Positions 8,340-19,347 of a stretch of 64,000 nt of DNA are shown here, one piece after another (the stretch's first letter is position 1; each line of letters starts with the position of its first letter). Below the pieces are notes generated by a model. It made no database searches, had not been told where the DNA came from, and saw only the letters and a list, made by a program, of their open reading frames with translations. The translations under genes and the position numbers were made by a program. Origin of the DNA: Mycobacterium sp. ACS1612 (lineage in GTDB: Bacteria; Actinomycetota; Actinomycetes; Mycobacteriales; Mycobacteriaceae); assembly GCF_001667505.1 (NCBI RefSeq), contig NZ_LZHZ01000063.1, positions 1 to 64,000 on the forward strand. Direction: 5' to 3'.

Positions 8340-8719
8340 CGTTTCGCGCGCGGCTGCCACACCACGACCGCTGTGCTCTTGGGTACGACGGCAACCTCGC
8401 GGCGTTGGCGAGCGCGCAATTCCTCTAGCTCCTGGGCCATTTCACGGACCCGGGCCTGCAGGGCTTCCACCTGATTGGTCAGCTCGATGATGCGCTTGAT
8501 CCCTGCCAGGTTGACGCCCTCATCCTGGGACAGCCGCTGCACCTCGCGCAGCAGGTCGACGTCATGCTGCGAGTAGCGGCGGCCGCCCCCCGAGCTGCGC
8601 TGCGGGCTGACCAGGCCGAGCCGGTCATACGTGCGCAGTGTCTGCGCATGCATGCCTGCCAGCTCGGCGGCCACTGAAATCAGGAAGGTGCGTGCCTCAT
8701 CGTTGCGCTTCGCTGACAT
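8336..8719 (-). CDS. hspR: HspR, MerR-family heat-shock repressor
   Basis: The 127-residue protein starts MSAKRNDEARTFLISVAAEL and has a MerR-type winged helix (HAQTLRTYDRLGLVSPQRS, GGGRRYSQHDVDLL). A coiled-coil dimerisation helix and a basic, hydrophobic tail follow. HspR binds HAIR inverted repeats and represses dnaK and clpB, using DnaK as co-repressor. The ATG at 8719 shares one base with the dnaJ stop (TGATG), so the last gene of the dnaK operon is translationally coupled. Predicted HAIR operators lie upstream of both dnaK and clpB in this window. Confidence 0.96.
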   Translation of the reverse strand: MSAKRNDEARTFLISVAAELAGMHAQTLRTYDRLGLVSPQRSSGGGRRYSQHDVDLLREVQRLSQDEGVNLAGIKRIIELTNQVEALQARVREMAQELEELRARQRREVAVVPKSTAVVVWQPRAKR

Positions 8720-9888
8720 CACGCACCCGCCCATCCCGCTCGCGGATCGAACCCGCTGGCCCGCTCCGCCTTCGCGTAGGTCTCGAGCGCTTCAGCCGCT
8801 TCGCCCTCCAGGTTCGGCGGCACCGCGACTTTGACCGTCACCAGCAGATCGCCGTGACCGCCAGAGCGTTTCGGGACACCGCGGCCGCGCACCCGCAGGA
8901 TGCGGCCGTCCGATGTGCCCTTGGGCACCCGCACCCCGACCTTGCCTTCCAGGGTGGGTACGGAAAGCGTTGTCCCCAGAGCCAACTCGTGGAACGCGAC
9001 AGGTACGGTGACGGTGAGGTCGTCGCCGTCACGGCCGAACACCTTGTCGGGCTTGACATGTACGGTCACGTACAGGTCACCTGACGGCGCCCCACGCAGG
9101 CCCGCTTCGCCCTGCCCGGCCAGCCGGATCCGCTGGCCGTCCTCGACGCCCGGTGGGATCCGCACGTTGATGGTCCGGGTCCTGGTGGTGACGCCGGTGC
9201 CCTTACATTCGTCGCAGGGGTGCTCGATGATCGATCCGCTGCCGCGGCATTCGGTGCAGGGTTCAGAGAACCCGAACGCACCCTGGTTGCGGCTGACCAC
9301 CCCTGAGCCGTTGCAGTTCGGGCACACCTTCGGGCTGGTACCCGGACGTGCCCCGCTGCCATGGCAATTCGTGCACGGCGCCGGGCTGGTCAGCCGAAGC
9401 GGCATCGCCACACCCTTGGTGGCTTCCATGAACGACAGCTCGGTCTCGGTCTCCAGGTCGTTGCCCCGGCGCGGCCTGCTCGGCCGTGGTTGCGCGCCAC
9501 GGCCGAACAGTCCACCGAACAGATCGCCGATGTTCGCGCCGCCGGTCTGCCCGGCGGCGTCGAACAAGTCGTTCAGGTTGAACTCGACCCCGTCGCCGCC
9601 GAACCCGCCGAAGTTGCCGCCTCCACTGAAGCGGCCCCGGCCGAATCCGCCGCCTGCGAACAGCCGTCGGGTTTCGTCGTATTCCTTGCGCTTAGCCGGA
9701 TCCGACAGCACGCTGTGCGCCTCGGACACCGCCTTGAATCTCTCGGCGGCGCTGGGGTCGGAGTTGGTGTCGGGATGGAGATCGCGGGCCAACTTCCGGT
9801 AGGCCCGCTTGATCTCGTCGGCGTTGGCGTCAGAGGAGACGCCGAGCTCCTTGTAGAAGTCCTTCTCGACCCATTCGCGTTGGGCCAT
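8719..9888 (-). CDS. dnaJ1: DnaJ (DnaJ1) co-chaperone
   Basis: This 389-residue protein has an N-terminal J domain with the HPD motif at residues 38-40, a Gly/Phe-rich linker (about 75-135) and four CxxCxGxG zinc-finger repeats (about 165-235). Two C-terminal substrate-binding subdomains follow. It delivers unfolded clients to DnaK and stimulates its ATPase. It is the third gene of the dnaK-grpE-dnaJ-hspR operon, 23 bp after grpE. A CxxCxGxG-containing, glycine-rich DnaJ next to hspR corresponds to DnaJ1 rather than the stand-alone DnaJ2. Confidence 0.97.
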   Translation of the reverse strand: MAQREWVEKDFYKELGVSSDANADEIKRAYRKLARDLHPDTNSDPSAAERFKAVSEAHSVLSDPAKRKEYDETRRLFAGGGFGRGRFSGGGNFGGFGGDGVEFNLNDLFDAAGQTGGANIGDLFGGLFGRGAQPRPSRPRRGNDLETETELSFMEATKGVAMPLRLTSPAPCTNCHGSGARPGTSPKVCPNCNGSGVVSRNQGAFGFSEPCTECRGSGSIIEHPCDECKGTGVTTRTRTINVRIPPGVEDGQRIRLAGQGEAGLRGAPSGDLYVTVHVKPDKVFGRDGDDLTVTVPVAFHELALGTTLSVPTLEGKVGVRVPKGTSDGRILRVRGRGVPKRSGGHGDLLVTVKVAVPPNLEGEAAEALETYAKAERASGFDPRAGWAGA

Positions 9889-9911
9889 GCCGCGTCACCT
9901 CCTTACCTGTA

Positions 9912-10537
9912 CTAGTCGTTCTCTGATTGTGGGGTCTCGGCAGCCGGCTCGCCGCCCGTATCGGGCGTGTCCGCTGCCTCTTCGGCCTCCGGCACGGTGT
10001 CGACCACGCCGACGAGGGCATGGCGCACCACCTGTTCACCGACCTTGTAGCCGCGTCGCATCACGGTTCCGACGATGGGATGCGTCCCCTCGCCCTCGTG
10101 CTGCACGGCTTCGTGCAACGCAGGGTCGAACGGGTCGCCTTCGTCGCCGAAGCCCGTAAGGCCAAGCCCCTCAAGTGCGGTCGCCAGCTTGTCGGCGACC
10201 GACTTCAGCGGTCCGGACTCCAGGTCACCGTGGCTGCGGGCGCGGTCGAGGTCGTCGAGCACCGGAAGCAGTTGGGTGACAACGGCGGCCTTGGTCCGCT
10301 CGGCAGCCATCTGCTGGTCGCGCAGCGCGCGCTTGCGGTAGTTGTCGTACTCCGCCTTGACACGCTGCAGGGTGGACTTCAGTTCGGTGACTTCCTCGGA
10401 CGTCGATCCCGTTGATTCGGCTTCCGAAGCCGGCCCACCGGGGGCCGGCCCGGTCGCGGGTTCACGGAGTTCGCCAGTCTCGGGATCGATACGCCGTTTG
10501 TCGGTGACAGTCACCGGCTCGTACGAATCGTGTTGGC

Positions 10538-10541
<4 letters not shown>
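9912..10541 (-). CDS. grpE: GrpE nucleotide-exchange factor
   Basis: The 209-residue protein has a disordered acidic N-terminus, a long helical dimerisation region (about 55-115) with AEYDNYRKRA, and the C-terminal beta domain with the conserved DPFDPALHEAV and GTVMRRGYKVGEQVVRHALV motifs. GrpE releases ADP from DnaK. The GTG start at 10541 overlaps the dnaK TGA by four bases (GTGA), indicating translational coupling. The C-terminal acidic tail is typical of mycobacterial GrpE. Confidence 0.97.
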
Positions 10542-12400
<1,859 letters not shown>

Positions 12401-12437
12401 GGTTTTGCCTCCTGAATAGTCCTGCTAGTGGTCACGG

Positions 12438-12509
12438 GTGCGTGGCACCCATTCAGTTTGAGTGCGTGGCACCCATTCAGTTTGAGTGCGTGGCACCCAT
12501 TCAGTCTGA
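12438..12509. repeat. Three tandem 24-bp repeats in the dnaK leader, each resembling a degenerate HAIR box
   Basis: Three head-to-tail copies occupy 12438-12461, 12462-12485 and 12486-12509. The first two are identical and the third has one change. Each contains GTGCGTGGCAC, which can form a small hairpin. Across each junction it reads TTTGAGT (or TCTGAGT), then seven bases, then ACCCATT, the same geometry as a HAIR operator. After the third copy the right half becomes a perfect ACTCAAG. The array lies 38-110 bp upstream of the dnaK start. Confidence 0.85.
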
Positions 12510-12525
12510 GTGCACCGCACTCAAG
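12505..12525. promoter_or_regulatory. HAIR-like HspR operator (proximal) of the dnaK operon
   Basis: TCTGAGT, seven bases, then ACTCAAG: the right half is a perfect HAIR arm and the left matches in its TGAGT core. The element begins in the last 24-bp repeat. Confidence 0.7.
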
Positions 12526-12559
12526 CCTTCACCGGCCGACCCTATCGTGTCAAGCCAGA

Positions 12560-12580
12560 CTTGAGTCTAAGCGACTCAAC
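12560..12580. promoter_or_regulatory. HAIR HspR operator (distal) of the dnaK operon
   Basis: CTTGAGT, seven bases, then ACTCAAC match the HAIR consensus at 13 of 14 arm positions. The element lies between the SigH/SigE-like promoter and dnaK, so bound HspR would sit on or just downstream of the transcription start. Confidence 0.85.
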
Positions 12581-12593
12581 TGTCGAAGTGGTC

Positions 12594-12619
12594 AACGGGA
12601 GGCCGCCCCGATTTGTTCC
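12594..12619 (-). promoter_or_regulatory. SigH/SigE-type promoter of the dnaK operon
   Basis: On the minus strand GGAAC (12619-12615) and CGTT (12597-12594) are separated by exactly 17 bp, as in front of clpB. The leader to dnaK ATG would be about 185 nt and would include both HAIR sites and the 24-bp repeats. A housekeeping promoter closer to the gene is possible but I could not assign one. Confidence 0.6.
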
Positions 12620-12724
12620 CGGGGGGTTTAAGGCGCCCCTCAGCGGACCGCCGAGTTCCGGCCGAGTGGATTAATTGCGACGGCGTCGTCGCTTTATCGG
12701 AAAACCGAGAAATGAAGGGGAACA

Positions 12725-13207
12725 GTGAAAATCACAGCGATCGTAGCGACAGCGGCGGCAACCGTGGCGATGGGAATGGCCGGTGCGGCCACCGCGCCGA
12801 CCGTGTCGGCGGCTGCCTATCCGATCACCGGCAAGCTGGGCAGTGAGTTGACGATGACCGACACCGTCGGGCAGGTCGAGCTCAGCTGGAAGGTCAGCGA
12901 CCTCAAACCCAGCTCCGACGTGATGCCGGGCTACCCCGTCGCCGGCAAGCTCTGGGAAGCCACGGCCACCGTTAGGGCCATCCGGGGCAGCGTCACACCC
13001 GCCATTTCGCAGTTCAACGCCGTTGCCCCCAACCAGGACGCCTATCGGGTGTTGTGGCAGGTCGCCAGCCCGGTCAACATCAGCGGAGCCACCATCCCCG
13101 AGGGCGCCGAAGCGACGGGCAAGATTCATTTCGACGTCACGGGAGCACCTCCCACCACTGTCACGATGAACAACGGCATGGAAGACCTGATGATCTGGGG
13201 GCCATAG
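12725..13207 (+). CDS. mpt63: MPT63-like secreted immunoglobulin-fold protein
   Basis: This 160-residue protein has a Sec signal peptide (about 1-30, with Ala-rich cleavage region) followed by mature sequence almost identical in key stretches to M. tuberculosis MPT63: AAYPITGKLGSELTMTDTVG, IRGSVTPA, GKIHFDVTG and a C-terminus NNGMEDLMIWGP. MPT63 is a small secreted beta-sandwich antigen of unknown biochemical function. The start is GTG 12725, preceded by a good GAAGGGGA ribosome-binding sequence. It is transcribed divergently from the dnaK operon and followed by a strong stem-loop terminator. Confidence 0.95.
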   Translation: MKITAIVATAAATVAMGMAGAATAPTVSAAAYPITGKLGSELTMTDTVGQVELSWKVSDLKPSSDVMPGYPVAGKLWEATATVRAIRGSVTPAISQFNAVAPNQDAYRVLWQVASPVNISGATIPEGAEATGKIHFDVTGAPPTTVTMNNGMEDLMIWGP

Positions 13208-13232
13208 GTCTGCCAGACCCTGATTGCGACCG

Positions 13233-13262
13233 GATCCCACCAGTGCGAAGGCTGGTGGGATC
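13233..13262 (+). terminator. Stem-loop terminator after mpt63
   Basis: Perfect 11-bp arms (13233-13243 and 13252-13262, GATCCCACCAG and its complement) enclose an 8-nt loop 25 bp after the stop codon. No U-tract follows, as is common for mycobacterial factor-independent terminators. Confidence 0.65.
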
Positions 13263-13352
13263 TGCTCGTTGAGCTGCCGGATGATGATCGCCACGACAGG
13301 TGATCACGGTTCCCAGTCATGACGCAGCTGTCAATATCGTCACATCGCCCAA

Positions 13353-16300
13353 GTGCGCGCGGGAAAGTCATACGCTTCGCTAATCGTGCAGTCAGCGGGG
13401 ACCGCGAAAGCGAAGACGGCCGTGATGCCGGCAGGCAACGTTTGCCGGTCGTGCGGAGTCGTGCCGCACGAGGGCGCGCGATTCTGCGAGGCGTGTGGGT
13501 CCCCGCTCGCGCCGTCGACCGATGCGGCCGAGTACAAGCAGGTGACGGTGCTGTTCGCCGACGTGGTGCGCTCGATGGACATCGCGGCTGCCCTTGATAT
13601 CGAGCGGTTGCGCGAGATCATGAGTGAATTGGTGACTCGCAGCGCCGCCGTAGTGCAGCGGTATGGCGGCACTGTCGACAAGTTCACCGGCGACGGGATC
13701 ATGGCCTTGTTCGGCGCGCCAATAGCGCTGGAGGATCACGCCGCGCGAGCGTGTCTCGCGGCCTTGGAAGTCCAGCACGAAGCCGCTCGCCTGGCCACCG
13801 ACGTCGAGCGCCGCGACGGCATGACATTACGGGTGCGGGTCGGGTTGAATTCCGGTCGGGTCATCGCAGGTGAGATCGGTTCGGGCGCACTGGGTTACAC
13901 CGCGGTCGGTGAGCAAGTCGGGCTGGCACAACGGATGGAATCAGTCGCAGCGCCTGGTGGCGTGATGCTCAGCGAGTCCACTTTTCGGCTGGTTGAACAT
14001 GTCGCTGTCGTGGCTGAACCGGAACTGGTGCGTATCAAAGGTGCTGACGCGCCCGTCCCCGCGCATCGGCTGGTGGCGATCGGCCACCGGGACGGCCTGC
14101 TCGGGCGCGCCGAGGCCGGCCTGGTGGGTCGACGCTCGGAGATGGCAACCATCGATGCCCTCGTCGACGGCGCGATTGATGGCCACGGTGCTGTCGTGAA
14201 TGTGGTGGGACCGCCGGGCATTGGTAAGAGCCGTATCGCGAGGGAGGCTGCGGCGCTGGCCGCCGCTCGCGGGGTCGAAGTGGTGTGGACCTTCTGCGAG
14301 TCCCACGCTCGTGACGTCTCGTTCCACGCGGTGAGGCGACTCCTGCGCGCACACACCGGTGTTGCTGACCTCGACCACGAAGCCGCCCGCTCCCGGGTCC
14401 GCGCACAAGTCCCCGACGCCGATCCGGAGGATCTGCTGCTGCTGGATGACTTGCTCGGGATCGCTGACCCCGAGGTGCCGCTGCCGCAGATCGACCGGGA
14501 TGCCCGGCGGCGCCGATTGACCGCGCTGCTCAACACCGCGACACTCGCGCGCACCGAACCACGGCTTTACATCATCGAGGATGCGCACTGGATTGACGCG
14601 GTCAGCGAGTCGATGCTGGGTGATTTCCTCACCGTTATCCCGCAAACCAAACTCATGGTGCTGATCACCTCCCGCTCCGAATACCAGGGAACCCTGACCA
14701 CCAGGGCGCACGATCCACACACGATAATGCTTGCACCGTTGGATGATTCGGAGACCACAGCGCTTCTGAATGACTTACTCGGTTCGGATCCCTCGGTCGG
14801 TGGGCTGGTGGCGAGGATCAGCGATAGGGCCGCGGGGAATCCGTTCTTCGCCGAGGAGATGGTGCGCGAGTTGGTTCAGCGCGGGGTGCTGGCAGGCGGG
14901 CACGGTGAGTATGTTTGCCGCGCGGATGTCGCCGATTTGAGCGTGCCGCCCACTGTTCAGGCGGCCATCGAGGCACGCATCGACCGGCTGACCACCGCAG
15001 CCAAGCGAACTGTGAACGCAGCGTCGGTGATCGGAGCCCGCTTCGATACGGGGCTGCTTGCGGCGCTGGGCATCGATGCGGTGTTCGACGAGCTGCTCCG
15101 CGCGGAGCTGATCGATCAGGTTCGGTTCACCCCGAGCCCCGAGTACGCCTTCCGCCACCCGCTCATCCGGGCGGTGGCCTACGAATCGCAGCTGAAATCC
15201 GATCGCGCCCAATGGCACCGGCGCCTGGCCACCGCGATTCAGGTGCGTGCCCCGGGCTCGGTGGACCATAACGCGACGCTGATCGCCGAACACCTCGAAG
15301 CGGCGGGCGAGCTGCGCACCGCGTATGAGTGGCATATGCGCGCCGGCGCGTGGTTGATCGACCGCGATTTCGCGGCTGCGCGGGTCAGTTGGGAGCGGGG
15401 CCGCCGCATCGCCGACTCACTGCCTCCCGATGACTCCGACCAGCTGTCGATGCGTATTGCCCCCCGCTCAATGCTGTGTGCCACCGGCGGATTGACCCGC
15501 GCAGTCCAAGAGAGCCAGCGCCGCTTCGCGGAGCTGCGAGAGCTATGCAACGCGGCAGGGGACAAGCTCTCATTGGCGATCGGAATGACCGGGCCGGAAG
15601 CCGAGCTCCTCTACGCGGGGTGTTCGCGTGAGGGTTCGCGGCTGGCATCTGAACAGATGGCGCTGCTCGAGTCAATCGGTGACCCCGCCCCGACGGTGGG
15701 ATTGTCGTTCGGACCGTTCTGCGTGTGGTTCGACGCCGGTCAATTCGGCGAGATCTCACGGTGGTCACAGACCGTGATCGACCTGGCGGCGGGCGATCCC
15801 GTCATGGGCGCCGGGTTCGGGGTGGGATCACCGTTGGCGGTCGCGTTGGTCTATCGCGGCGTGGCTCGGTGGTGGTTCGGGTATTCGGGTTGGCGACAGG
15901 ACCTGGATGACGCCGTCGCGATGGCCCGACGCAGCACCCAGGCAACCTTCGCCGGTGTCGTCACCTGGGCCTACGCCGACGCGATTCACTATGGGGTGCT
16001 TCGGGCCGATGACTCCGCAGTGCGCGCGAGCGAGGAGGCGGTGCAGGCCGCCGAGGAATCCGGCAACGATGTCTCACTGAGCTTGGCTTACTACGCACTG
16101 GGTGTCACACTGCTGAGCCGGGACGCCACGGCCGACCGTGTCCGCGGACTGGCGGTTATGGCGCGGGCCCGCGACACGTTTCTGCGCATACATGGCCTCT
16201 TCTTTCTCCCGATTCTCGATTTGTTTATTGCCCGGGAGCGGGCCAGGCGCGGCGATACCGATGCCGCCATACCGGTGATGCGCAAAGCCGTCGACGACCT

Positions 16301-16598
16301 GCACGGAAAAGGACGGCTCGGGTACGGGGCTTGGGGCGCCGGCGTTCTTGTGGAGACGCTGTTGGAGCGGTGCACTGAGGAGGACTTGGCCGAAGCCGAA
16401 GACGCGATCGACCGGTTGGCCAACCTGTGGTCCGATGATTCGGCGGTTCGTGAGATCACGCTGTTACGGCTGCGCACGCTGCTAGCTGGGGCCCGCGGTG
16501 ACGGCGTTGCCTACCGGGATTTGCTGAATCGCTACGGAGCGATGGCGGAATCGCTTGACTACGAAGGCCACATCGCAATGGCCCAGGCTATGAAGTGA
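13353..16598 (+). CDS. Zinc-ribbon class III nucleotidyl cyclase fused to a STAND-type ATPase
   Basis: The 1081-residue protein has a short zinc ribbon (CRSC and CEAC, about 31-49), a class III cyclase domain (about 60-240) and a P-loop ATPase (Walker A GPPGIGKS near 286, Walker B-like IIEDAHWID). A long helical TPR-like C-terminal half follows. No LuxR helix-turn-helix is visible. Cyclase metal-binding Asp residues are present (FAD near 70, TGDG near 114), as is the Lys of KFTGDG. The transition-state Asn is replaced by Gly in VGEQVGLAQRM, so cyclase activity is uncertain. The true start may be ATG 13425, just before the zinc ribbon, rather than GTG 13353. Its C-terminus is repeated as a fragment at 19129-19347. 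Confidence 0.85.
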   Translation: MRAGKSYASLIVQSAGTAKAKTAVMPAGNVCRSCGVVPHEGARFCEACGSPLAPSTDAAEYKQVTVLFADVVRSMDIAAALDIERLREIMSELVTRSAAVVQRYGGTVDKFTGDGIMALFGAPIALEDHAARACLAALEVQHEAARLATDVERRDGMTLRVRVGLNSGRVIAGEIGSGALGYTAVGEQVGLAQRMESVAAPGGVMLSESTFRLVEHVAVVAEPELVRIKGADAPVPAHRLVAIGHRDGLLGRAEAGLVGRRSEMATIDALVDGAIDGHGAVVNVVGPPGIGKSRIAREAAALAAARGVEVVWTFCESHARDVSFHAVRRLLRAHTGVADLDHEAARSRVRAQVPDADPEDLLLLDDLLGIADPEVPLPQIDRDARRRRLTALLNTATLARTEPRLYIIEDAHWIDAVSESMLGDFLTVIPQTKLMVLITSRSEYQGTLTTRAHDPHTIMLAPLDDSETTALLNDLLGSDPSVGGLVARISDRAAGNPFFAEEMVRELVQRGVLAGGHGEYVCRADVADLSVPPTVQAAIEARIDRLTTAAKRTVNAASVIGARFDTGLLAALGIDAVFDELLRAELIDQVRFTPSPEYAFRHPLIRAVAYESQLKSDRAQWHRRLATAIQVRAPGSVDHNATLIAEHLEAAGELRTAYEWHMRAGAWLIDRDFAAARVSWERGRRIADSLPPDDSDQLSMRIAPRSMLCATGGLTRAVQESQRRFAELRELCNAAGDKLSLAIGMTGPEAELLYAGCSREGSRLASEQMALLESIGDPAPTVGLSFGPFCVWFDAGQFGEISRWSQTVIDLAAGDPVMGAGFGVGSPLAVALVYRGVARWWFGYSGWRQDLDDAVAMARRSTQATFAGVVTWAYADAIHYGVLRADDSAVRASEEAVQAAEESGNDVSLSLAYYALGVTLLSRDATADRVRGLAVMARARDTFLRIHGLFFLPILDLFIARERARRGDTDAAIPVMRKAVDDLHGKGRLGYGAWGAGVLVETLLERCTEEDLAEAEDAIDRLANLWSDDSAVREITLLRLRTLLAGARGDGVAYRDLLNRYGAMAESLDYEGHIAMAQAMK

Positions 16599-16671
16599 GG
16601 AATCTACGCTTCGGCGGTTGGCTTTTGAAAACTGGCCAAGCGGCACGGGTTCAGATCTCCGTGCGAACCAC

Positions 16672-18696
16672 TCACGCAGCTATGCCTAGCTGCTGATAGA
16701 TGTCCGGGAGAACGGCAATCGTCTCGGGCAAAATCACGTTGACCGCCCAGATGTGTAGTTCACCGTTGCGCAGGATGAAGGTGAAGTTTGCACCCGGCGT
16801 CGCCAAGGCAATGTCTTGGAGGACAAGGCCATCAGGCGCAAGGACTTCCCGGCTACCGAAGTAGAGTGCGGTCGGAGGAAGCCCAGCCAATGACCCGAAA
16901 AGGGGACTGACCAGCGGATCGGTGAGATCGAGGTCCCCGGCCCAAAGTTGCGCGTTCGCGCGCACATTCGAGAAGAAGAGACCGGAAAACACTGGGTCGT
17001 CGACAAACTGAATCGCCGGGTTATTGAATGTGAGATCGAGCGCCGGTGATATCAACACCATGTGCGACGGCACTGAGTCACCGCGACGCACCAACTCCTG
17101 CACCGCGGCAAGCCCTATGGTGCCGCCGAGAGAGTCGCCGTACACACTGACGTTCTCGGCCCCGCGTTGATCTATCTGCGACGAGATCAGGTCCGCCATG
17201 GCAGGCACCACCGTGGCGGCGGTGCCGCCCTGTGGCACCACGGGGTAGATCGGCACGATCACAGTGGCGCCGGTGTTGCGCGCCATGGCCGCGTAGTTGA
17301 ACCAATGAAAGACCGTCGGCGGCCAAACGAACGCGCTCCCGGGAATGGCCACGACAACCTTTTCCGACGTTGACCAGGGCGACTGCAACGTCCACACCGG
17401 TATGCCGTCGAACTCGCTACGCTGCACGTTCAGCCCCAGCGTGGTAAACCACAGCGGCCTGTCACTCGATAACAGATGTCCTAATGGGGTCGTGAGATCC
17501 ACACCCAAGAAATCCCCGACCGCACCCACGGCCCGATAAAACGCGGTGAAGACCTGAGACACAAATGATGGTTCACCGGTGAATGTGGCAGGCGCTGCGG
17601 TGGCGTTGAGGTGCGTGAATAAGGTCAGGTCCGACACGCCCGCAAGTGGGGCAGTTTTGTCAACGATTGCCGGATTTGCCGACTGGTCATCGAGCGCCGT
17701 GGTGCCGGTGACGAGCCCATTGGTGATTTGACCGGCCAGCGGGTTGACGGTCGGCGATTCGCTGGAGACGGTGCCCTCGAACTCGCGGCGCACAAACGCG
17801 AGCAGTGTCAACATCATTGGCGGCTCGACGGGCACGACGGGAGCGCCGGCGGCGATCGGGTTCAAGACCGCGTTGACCAAACTCGCCACCGTGCTCGAGG
17901 CAACACCGGCCGGCCGCACAGCCGCGGTCGGCATGGCAGCCACCGCGCTGTGTTCGGCATCCGTCCAGGATTGTGCTGCGGCGTATGTGCTTAGCGCCCC
18001 GTGCGCTTCTGAAACCGGCTTGGCGCTGAGCTGCGAGCCGGTGCGACTGGCGACCTTCGTGGCGTCAATCTTGCTGGGGCGTACCGCCTGTGGGGCGAAC
18101 GCCGCCATCGGGGCCGCCGGGCGGATGTCAAGCCCGGATGCCTTGTCCGACATGGCCGACCAAAAGTGGGGCTGCCGTGAGGTGACATCTGTCCCGCCGG
18201 CTTTCGTGCTGTTGACAGGTTGGTTCACGGCGGGTCCGTCGGCCGTGGACGTATCGAGTGCGGCAGGGGTGCTTGCCGTCGGTGTGGCCGCCTCGGAAGA
18301 AGAGGGCGATTCGCGGTTGTCGGATCTCGCGGTTTCGGCATGCTCGGATGCCACCTTCACACCTGGGACGGCCGAACGCGTCGCACCGCGAGACGACGAT
18401 GTTGACGCCGCTGGGCTGATTGCGTTTCCTGCAGGCGCCTCGGTCGATCCCGACGCCATCGACGGCGCGGAAGCCGACGGGCCCGACACCGCCTTGGTCC
18501 CTGCGGTCGCGGCGCCGCGCGACGTCGAGCCGGAGTCCTCCGACGAACTCGAAGACAATGACGAACGGGATGAAGAACTCGCGCCGGAATCCGTCGGTTT
18601 GGCCAACGCCACTGCGGGAGTGCTGACGACCGCGACCCCTATTCCCAGCGCAACCGCCAAACCACCGACGCGACCGATGTGCTTTGCGGTACCCAT
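16672..18696 (-). CDS. Exported alpha/beta hydrolase (esterase/lipase-like) with Ser-rich N-terminal region
   Basis: The 674-residue reading starts at ATG 18696, preceded by GGTGGAG. Residues 1-30 form a signal-like hydrophobic segment ending in Ala-rich sequence. A Ser/Ala/Thr-rich, probably disordered region follows to about 280. The C-terminal 270 residues form an alpha/beta hydrolase domain with nucleophile motif GDSLGG near residue 520 and candidate acid and base in SREVLAPD and ELHIWA. The domain resembles mycobacterial carboxylesterases/lipases that act at the cell surface. An in-frame upstream extension to 18873 exists but lacks a ribosome-binding site. The gene sits between two cyclase-ATPase genes on the opposite strand. 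Confidence 0.75.
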   Translation of the reverse strand: MGTAKHIGRVGGLAVALGIGVAVVSTPAVALAKPTDSGASSSSRSSLSSSSSEDSGSTSRGAATAGTKAVSGPSASAPSMASGSTEAPAGNAISPAASTSSSRGATRSAVPGVKVASEHAETARSDNRESPSSSEAATPTASTPAALDTSTADGPAVNQPVNSTKAGGTDVTSRQPHFWSAMSDKASGLDIRPAAPMAAFAPQAVRPSKIDATKVASRTGSQLSAKPVSEAHGALSTYAAAQSWTDAEHSAVAAMPTAAVRPAGVASSTVASLVNAVLNPIAAGAPVVPVEPPMMLTLLAFVRREFEGTVSSESPTVNPLAGQITNGLVTGTTALDDQSANPAIVDKTAPLAGVSDLTLFTHLNATAAPATFTGEPSFVSQVFTAFYRAVGAVGDFLGVDLTTPLGHLLSSDRPLWFTTLGLNVQRSEFDGIPVWTLQSPWSTSEKVVVAIPGSAFVWPPTVFHWFNYAAMARNTGATVIVPIYPVVPQGGTAATVVPAMADLISSQIDQRGAENVSVYGDSLGGTIGLAAVQELVRRGDSVPSHMVLISPALDLTFNNPAIQFVDDPVFSGLFFSNVRANAQLWAGDLDLTDPLVSPLFGSLAGLPPTALYFGSREVLAPDGLVLQDIALATPGANFTFILRNGELHIWAVNVILPETIAVLPDIYQQLGIAA

Positions 18697-19128
18697 CGTC
18701 GTTGCTCCACCTATGTCTGGCGGAACGATGGTCACCCGTCGGACGTCGTGTGTTCCGCGAGGAAGATCTTGCTCGCGCGCGGTGCGACGGAGCTCAGTAG
18801 TGCACCACTGCAGCTCCCGCCGATCTCCGTGCTGGATTACTGAGTCCCCGGTCTGGGTCTTCTGTAGTGCCACATGCCCTGCGGCACGGTCTAGCGTCCC
18901 CTGCGGAGCAGACGATCAGCAGCGCCCGACCCGTCACTCAAACGTGGGTGCCCTCAGCCGCATCGATGGCCCGAATACCAGCTGCCCTGAACTGCTAATG
19001 CTGCAATGGCATAGAACGCGGCAACCACAACGTCTCGGAAAAGACCACTTACGAGAGTCTCAAGACTTCGTCTCGGAGATGGCAGCGATATGACGGACAT
19101 CACCGACCAGCGGTGAAACGATACTGTC
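18697..19128. other. Gene-free stretch between the esterase and the cyclase-ATPase remnant
   Basis: No reading frame with convincing codon use or family similarity is seen on either strand. The stretch presumably holds the esterase promoter near 18700-18800 and debris of the deleted 5' part of the cyclase-ATPase gene whose tail begins at 19129. No clear terminator or operator was found. Confidence 0.5.
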
Positions 19129-19347
19129 GTGGGCGGCACGGGGGACGGTAGCGGGGCCGACAGCGACATGGTGGAAGCCGACGACGCCATCGAGCGGTTA
19201 GCCGCCTCGCCCGCCGACGAGCGCTTGACGCTGCTCGACATCTGGGTGTTGCGTGGGCGCGCACTGCTGGCGAGGGCACGTGGTGACGAGGCCGGTTATC
19301 TCGACTATCACGATCGCTACTGCGCCATGGCCGAGGCGATGCCATGA
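19129..19347 (+). pseudogene. 3' remnant of a cyclase-STAND ATPase gene
   Basis: The 72-codon frame encodes only the C-terminal segment of a protein like the 1081-residue cyclase-ATPase. It reads EADDAIERLA...LLARARGDEAGYLDYHDRYCAMAEAMP, aligned with EDAIDRLA...LLAGARGDGVAYRDLLNRYGAMAES in that protein. The catalytic domains are absent, so this is a truncated paralogue. Its TGA overlaps the next ATG (ATGA), which suggests the intact gene was once translationally coupled to the cyclase-ATPase at 19344. It could still be translated as a short peptide from GTG 19129 or nearby. Confidence 0.7.

Noticed and set aside
12438..12509. 24-bp tandem repeats as a CRISPR array
   Set aside because: The units are directly joined with no unique spacers, and no cas genes are present.
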